64,000 nucleotides of DNA from Rhodeus uyekii (taxonomy: Eukaryota; Chordata; Actinopteri; Cypriniformes; Acheilognathidae), in NCBI GenBank assembly GCA_037043235.1, contig JAWRVZ010000102.1, positions 1,927,001 to 1,991,000 of the forward strand, in the 5' to 3' direction. Positions 58,809 through 64,000 of the stretch are shown piece after piece. Position numbers and translations under genes: made by a program. The notes beneath the pieces were generated by a model, which saw nothing but the letters and a program-made list of their open reading frames with translations, was not told where the DNA came from and ran no database searches. Within the stretch, counting starts at the first letter, position 1; each line of letters begins with the position of its first letter.

Positions 58809-59331
58809 CAGTAATACCTCGGTTTACGAGTTTAATTTGTTCAAAGAGCGAGCTCGTAACCCAAAATGATCGTACACCAAATCAATTCCCCCCATAAGAA
58901 TGCACAAAAAATCAATTGATTCGTTCCACATGACCATAAATGTCCATTTTAAATATTTTGTTTTGTTTTACCCTATTAATTACAGTTAAAATTATAACCA
59001 TTAAGATCTCATATAAATACTAATTAATAATTGACAAACTCTAAAAATACTTGCCAATTTACTGTAACGCACTTCAGCTTTGCGCAGCGTCGCTGCTGGC
59101 GTGAAGGAGACGAGAGACAGAGGGAGGGGGAAGCACAAATCCCGGATTCAAGTGCAAATGAGTGAATTTATTATAATAGTGCAGAAAACAAACAAAGTGA
59201 TAATCCAGATTGAAGGTCGTGGGAGACAGAGACAGAGACAACGACTTGACAACACAGGAGTGGAAAGAAGTGAACTACATAGGCAGATGAGATGAGAATG
59301 AGGTGTGTCAGTGATCAGTGACCACACCCCC

Positions 59332-59380
<49 letters not shown>

Positions 59381-59805
59381 CAGAACTAGGAGACAATGAA
59401 TTCATGAACCAGGTATATATATTTCACTACGCGAACAATAGCGATCACAATTAATGTTAACAACACGAGGTAAAACCGCTGTAAATCACTTCTAAAAGTA
59501 TCACTGTGGTGAATGATGCAGCCAAACTGAGCGACGCTGAGAGAATGAACGAGTTAAGGGGTGATAAAGGGGTTGGAAACACGTGACTGTTTTATGAGAG
59601 GCTGTGTTTAGGATATTTCCAGTAAAAATGCACGATTAAACGATGCTGAGCGTTAGGACTTTTTTTTTTTGCACACAAAAATGCATGTGGGTAAGGGAAA
59701 AAATTTCTATCACTCCGATACAATGCTTGTACACCGATTTGACCATCCATGCACGTACACGGATTTGCTCGTATACTAAGTCGCTCGTTAACCGAGGTAT
59801 TACTG
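58809..59805. mobile_element. Pogo/Tigger-like element, copy B, inverted
   Basis: Ends CAGTAATACCTCGGTTTACGA (left) and its near complement (right), TA on both flanks (58807-58808, 59806-59807). It is the same family as 34908-36007 but in opposite orientation: its right end aligns with the left end of that copy. It carries its own internal segment (about 59090-59408) with a CA microsatellite, absent from copy A. No transposase. Confidence 0.85.
59330..59378. repeat. (CA)n microsatellite
   Basis: About 20 CA units inside the extra segment of pogo-like copy B. Confidence 0.95.
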
Positions 59806-59900
59806 TAATACCGTAAAATCACAAGATCCATCGAAAATCATTTAAAATGCTGATTTAATGCTCAAGAAACATTTGACTTTTGCATATGACAGAATTGGCT

Positions 59901-59906
59901 GGATTA
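59901..59906 (+). promoter_or_regulatory. clul1: CRX/OTX-type site upstream of clul1
   Basis: CTGGATTACA contains GGATTA, the core bound by CRX/OTX homeoproteins, about 55 bp upstream of the TATA box. A related TAATCGGATT lies at about 59939-59948. CRX sites close to the start are typical of photoreceptor genes, and mammalian CLUL1 is known to be cone-enriched. Confidence 0.45.
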
Positions 59907-59960
59907 CATGTTGGACAGCCACAACCTTTAAATGCTTTAATCGGATTGACTGGTTCTACT

Positions 59961-59968
59961 TATAAATA
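59961..59968 (+). promoter_or_regulatory. clul1: clul1 TATA box
   Basis: TATAAATA in CTTATAAATAGAAG, placed so that transcription would begin near 59990. A leader with a clean GTGAGT donor at 60064 follows, which supports a real first exon. Confidence 0.65.
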
Positions 59969-59989
59969 GAAGCCTCCACGTAAAGATAA

Positions 59990-60063
59990 ACAACACACCC
60001 TCACTCTTCACAGGAAACGGCATCAATCACATTGCTTTGTCAGACATCAGTAGGATTTTTCTG
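59990..60063 (+). other. clul1: clul1 non-coding exon 1 (inferred)
   Basis: A short leader between the TATA box and the TTTTTCTG/GTGAGTTC donor. No start codon in frame with the protein. The next exon begins at 61321 after TTTCTTAAACAG. Confidence 0.55.
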
Positions 60064-61320
60064 GTGAGTTCCTCTCATTTGATCTTTATGTTATATAGCT
60101 CTGTAAATGTATCTCCCTTAATGTATGAAATATGAGCATGTTTTATTTATTTGAATATTATTATCATACCTTTATACTTTGTTCTGAGATGTTTTATTGG
60201 GCCAAAATTGTGTTATTGCTTATGATAAGAGTGTCGTTTTTGCTGTGGATGGAAATCAAATATGACAACAAAAAAAAAAGTTCCATGTTGATATATTGAT
60301 GATCTAATCCTGATCTAATAAAAAAGGATTAATAATAAATAAAAGCAATTTGGCATGCACCTTTATTGTTTAAGAATGTCATAATAGAGCTATTTTTATA
60401 CAAACAGTACAAAGTTGTGGCCTTTACTTGTTCAATATTTAAGGAGTGATTTTATGGATTTAAAAGCACGTCCTCATTTTGACTAACACATACACTATTA
60501 TGTAGCACCTGTTGATCAAACTAGGGCACAGATATCAATAGGTAGAAAACGATGCATTATTTTCCTAGACATATAACATATGATGTGACAGCTTTACAAC
60601 ATTAGCTTTTCACTTCAACTTGTCAAATGTGGCGTCTCTGTTGTGTTCATTTAAGAAAACAGATGGTCAAGTAAAGCTGCTGAACTTGTGAACCTCTGGT
60701 GGTATTTCAACATGTTTCTTGAATTTTTTTTTTTGAATGTTTTCTAGATTACCTCAATGGATTGTTTTATAGTGTGAGTTTTAATCAGTATTGAAAATGC
60801 ACATAACATATTAGTTTAACATAGTCTTGCTTGGACTCTCTAAATTAAGCCATTCTGTAACGTGTTAAACTCCCAAATGGAAGCTATTACATATTATGGC
60901 TCTTTAATCCCAGGAAGAAGCTTCTAGAGATCAAATTGATCTCTTGAAGTGGAGGTATAGATGCAAACAAACAGATTAGACACAAAGATACTAACACAAA
61001 ATGACCGCATGGGTTAAAGAAGGACAGAGATTGACTAGTTACATGATTGACTAGATATATTTCCTGAAGGTCATAAAACATCCGAACTGTTTCCTCAGAA
61101 GATGTAGCGCCACACAGTGGTGCTTATGCATATTTTATGGGAAAATAGGTTTGATTTTGTACTACATTTTACCTTTTTATTAATTACCTTCAACTATTTT
61201 ACTGTCTCCGAGCCACCCAACATAAATAAAAGCATAATGCCACTTGGAAATAATTTTTTGTAAAAAAATATATTTTAATGTACAATTACCACATCACTAA
61301 ACTATTTGTTTCTTAAACAG
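60064..61320 (+). other. clul1: clul1 intron 1
   Basis: A 1.26-kb AT-rich intron with a GTGAGT donor and TTAAACAG acceptor. No repeat family or other feature recognised. Confidence 0.55.
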
Positions 61321-61355
61321 GTGTTTTTCTTTTGAGCCAATAAAAGTTGCTGAGG

Positions 61356-63500
61356 ATGAGGGCATTGTTCTTTTCTCTGGTTTCACTGGTGGCTCTGGGG
61401 GTCTTTCATTGTGCCCCCGATACGGACCTTCCTTCAATATCTCCCAGCACTCTCAAACGTGAGTGCATCCTATATTGCTTAAGAGATAAATATCATAACT
61501 AGATGTTCAAATGAGTACACTAAAGCCAGAGAAACAATCTTTTGACATTCTAAATGTCCTGAAACATGATGGTCTTTCAGGCCTGTCTCTGGAAGGAGAG
61601 AAGCTGGTTGATCAGGAGGTCAGCAAGGCACTGTACGGAATCAAACAAATGAAGGAAGTGATGGCCAGGAATGAAGAGAAACATGCAAACCTCATGAAGT
61701 CTCTCAGGCACAGTGGGGAGAAGAAAAAAGTCAGTGAAAAATCAAGTGCCTTTAAAAAACAGAAGAAAATAAATAGTTTTTCAACTGGTGTTAAACCAAC
61801 AAATCAAAACAAATTCATTCATTTTTGATAGAAATGATTTTTACACCATCAGGGGGCAGCAGAGATTGCACAGGATATACAAAAGAAGCTGAATGAAGCG
61901 GAGCAGCAGTGTAAAGAATCTTTAAAGTCGTCCTGGGAGGAATGTCGGCCTTGTCTTGAAGACACCTGTAAGAACTTCTATACGAACACCTGCCGCCGCG
62001 GATTCGCCACCTTCACCAATAAGGTACAGCATATCCATCCACCATTCAAATGCTGAGTGTAACCTCTGAGTGTGACAGCCAGGTCAACTAATGTGTAAGA
62101 ACCCTAACCCTAACATGGTAACACCTTATTCCACAGTGTCTTTGTTACATGTTACATGTACTATAGTAGTAACAGTCGTAAAATGTGGAATATGACTGGC
62201 CTAAACCCGACCCCATTTATAACAATATAATAAGAGTGTAGTTAATTATTACCCAGTGCTTAAATGTAAAGTTACAATGTTACAAGGATACCTTAAAATA
62301 AAATGTAACCAAATACAGAATATTCTTGCTTGATACTAGCAACTGTCTACCCGTGATATAGATGCTAAATCTATTTATTCAAATAAAACATTTATAAATA
62401 TTTTACCATTCATTTTTTTTTTACAAATGTTTAAATTAATCAAACTAGCTAAATTTGCTTGCATAAAAACACCAAGGAATCAACTTCAGTTTGAATACTT
62501 TTCTGTTTTCCACAGCTACAGAACTTCTTCCAAAGACTGAGCTCTCGCTTTGGACCTCGTGATACTCAGGATGAGGTAGCATTGAACCAGAGCGCAGAGA
62601 ATCCTGACCTGGAGGTGGTGAAAATCGAGGACTCCTTCAGCAACCTTCTTACCCATGTGGGAACCTTGGTCAATCGCAGTGTAGTGCTGGTCTCCCACTT
62701 CCACCGTGAGCTGGACCAAGCCTTACGCAGAACCTTCAGCCCTAAGCTTCAGGAAGACAAAGAGAGCGAGTGGGCTCTCAAGCCTTCCAACAAACCAACT
62801 GATTCTGCTTTTCTGGAGGGTGTGGGCCTGGAGGATGTGCTGGAGTCCTTCTTTGATTTTGGCAAAAGTGTGTTGGAGGAGTTTGGAGCCGTAATCACAC
62901 AAGCCTTCAGTGACATTCATGATGCTGTGGAGAAGACAGAGGAGGATAAAGGTGCAGAGGAGGAACCTGACATGTGTTAAAGGGATTCTTCATTTACATT
63001 TAAATTCTTCATTTACACACAAGTTGTTTCAAAACCTATATGATTTTGTTCTATGGAACACAAAATGTGCATAAATAAATAATATTCTAGCTATTTTTTA
63101 CAATGAAAGTAAATGAGATTAATCAATTCAAACATATTTATTCAAACTGTGAGAATAGCAAAGTTCACACAGCGATTTGTTTCTTCCAACTGATGAACGA
63201 TAAAAACACTGACAGCAAATCAGAGTCCAAAGTGGCAGAGAACTGCAGTGTATCTTTATAATAAACAGAGCATTAATTTCAGTGGTGTAAATCCTAATAC
63301 AGTTATTGTTATAGTTGTTGTTGTTGGTGGTGTGAACAGGCCTTAACTCTCTGTACATATGTCTATATTTACTCCAGAGAAGAAACTCTTCCCTCAGTTT
63401 CTGCAGAACAGAAGACTGTGCAGAGATCTACGCAGACAGTCCTCAGAATGCTGGCAGCTGCAGAGCAAGTGTGAGGCCTGTCAAGGAACCTTGTTTTCCG
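61356..63500 (+). CDS. clul1: Clusterin-like protein 1, N-terminal part (gene runs off right edge)
   Basis: Five coding exons are in the window: 61356-61458, 61581-61729, 61853-62023, 62516-62951 and 63378-63500, phase-consistent, giving about 327 residues before the edge. A signal peptide (MRALFFSLVSLVALGVFHC) is followed by a helical region like clusterin/CLUL1 (LSLEGEKLVDQEV, GIKQMKEVM). The first cysteine cluster is about residues 102-130 (WEECRPCLEDTC) and the second starts in the last exon (LCRDLRRQSSEC then KCEAC). An N-glycosylation site sits in VNRSV. Next to colec12, as in human, it is CLUL1 rather than clusterin. It is a secreted protein with a photoreceptor role in mammals. The donor at 62951 (AAAG/GTGCAG) is weak but is the one that keeps frame into KKLFPQFLQNRRLC. 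The C-terminal half lies beyond 64000. Confidence 0.92.
62024..62515 (+). other. clul1: clul1 intron between coding exons 3 and 4
   Basis: A 492-bp AT-rich intron with a GTACAG donor and TTTTCCACAG acceptor. Nothing else recognised. Confidence 0.8.
62952..63377 (+). other. clul1: clul1 intron between coding exons 4 and 5
   Basis: A 426-bp intron. It contains a short stretch (about 62990-63065) resembling the cyprinid MITE body (GTTGTTTCAAAACCTATATG). If the weak donor at 62952 were not used, translation would continue ten residues to a TAA at 62978-62980. Confidence 0.7.
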
Positions 63501-63689
63501 GTAAAAGCAATGCACACATGAATGGATAGTTCTTCATATTTAAATCCATATAACCTGTGCACACCATGTTCCAGCTCTTTAGAGGTGTGAGGAATAGATC
63601 ATTAAACCATTGTATTCACTGATAAACTTTTTACTAGATCTGAGTCAGTTGAGAGACCAATGGAAAACCATTTAGCTTTAATCTTCCCA

Positions 63690-63985
63690 TCATTACTTGT
63701 AATTGCATTTCAGTTCTTATTAGTAACAGTTCAAATTAGAGAGCTTTCCAATTCAATTATTACTAGTAACAATTATGAATTTTTACTAGAAAGAAATCCA
63801 ATTACAGAGCTCTACAAATGATATTTTACTAGTAAAGTTAGAGTTCTCCAATTCAATTGTTACTAGTAAGAGAGCTACTTCATTTTAATTGTCAATTGTA
63901 AGAACTGAATTGGAGAGCTGTCAAATGTAATTCTTAATATTAAGAATGCAATTGCTGAACTCTTTACTCTAATTGGAATACTTAA
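63690..63985. repeat. Degenerate palindromic repeat array
   Basis: TTACTAGTAA-type palindromes alternate with AATTGGAGAGCT / AGAGCTCT-type motifs at roughly 40-60 bp spacing, on both orientations. It lies in the clul1 intron after the last visible exon. It resembles a low-complexity or MITE-derived palindrome array. Confidence 0.55.
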
Positions 63986-64000
63986 ACGCGCCGAGAACGT

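Larger units (their letters stand above)
57151..59900. other. colec12-clul1 divergent intergenic region
   Basis: About 2.8 kb between oppositely transcribed genes. It contains the pogo-like element at 58809-59805 and a short cyprinid-repeat fragment at about 59845-59880. The 57151-58800 part has no recognised feature. Confidence 0.7.

Noticed and set aside
61356..63500. Assignment as clusterin (clu)
   Set aside because: The region around the VNRSV site and the colec12 neighbour fit CLUL1 better, although the cysteine spacing is clusterin-like.

Overview
This window is vertebrate nuclear DNA, almost certainly from a teleost and probably a cyprinid. It is AT-rich, with multi-exon genes that use GT-AG introns. 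Dinucleotide microsatellites are long, and the repeat classes are typical of fish: Tc1-like, hAT and pogo-like DNA transposons, tRNA-derived SINEs with the common fish 3' tail, and the short inverted-repeat elements that litter cyprinid introns. Nothing bacterial or viral was seen. The exon models below were built by hand from splice sites, reading phase and recalled similarity to human proteins.

Layout. Bases 1-11489 are gene-poor and repeat-bearing, with one GC-richer promoter-like block near 9.3-9.8 kb. On the minus strand lie tmem236 (11490-13664, 4 exons, 351 aa) and stam (16870-25702, 14 exons, 517 aa). A 2-kb gap with hAT and other repeats follows. colec12 is also on the minus strand (coding span 28088-56659, 10 exons, about 746 aa); its 16-kb intron 2 is full of transposons. 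About 3 kb of repeat-containing intergenic DNA then leads to the divergently transcribed clul1 on the plus strand (TATA box at 59961, coding from 61356). clul1 runs off the right edge with its clusterin C-terminal half missing.

Functions. stam is an ESCRT-0 endosomal sorting adaptor. tmem236 is a poorly characterised multipass membrane protein. colec12 is a scavenger receptor with coiled-coil, collagen and C-type lectin domains. clul1 is a secreted clusterin paralogue known from photoreceptors. They do not form one pathway. The order joins two neighbourhoods that are on separate human chromosomes (STAM-TMEM236 on chromosome 10, COLEC12-CLUL1 on chromosome 18).

I found no convincing undescribed multi-gene system. 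The best candidates for something new are an 83-nt near-perfect hairpin in colec12 intron 3, a perfect 24-bp inverted repeat in tmem236 intron 2, a photoreceptor-type GGATTA site upstream of the clul1 TATA box, and related pogo-like elements carrying different internal inserts.
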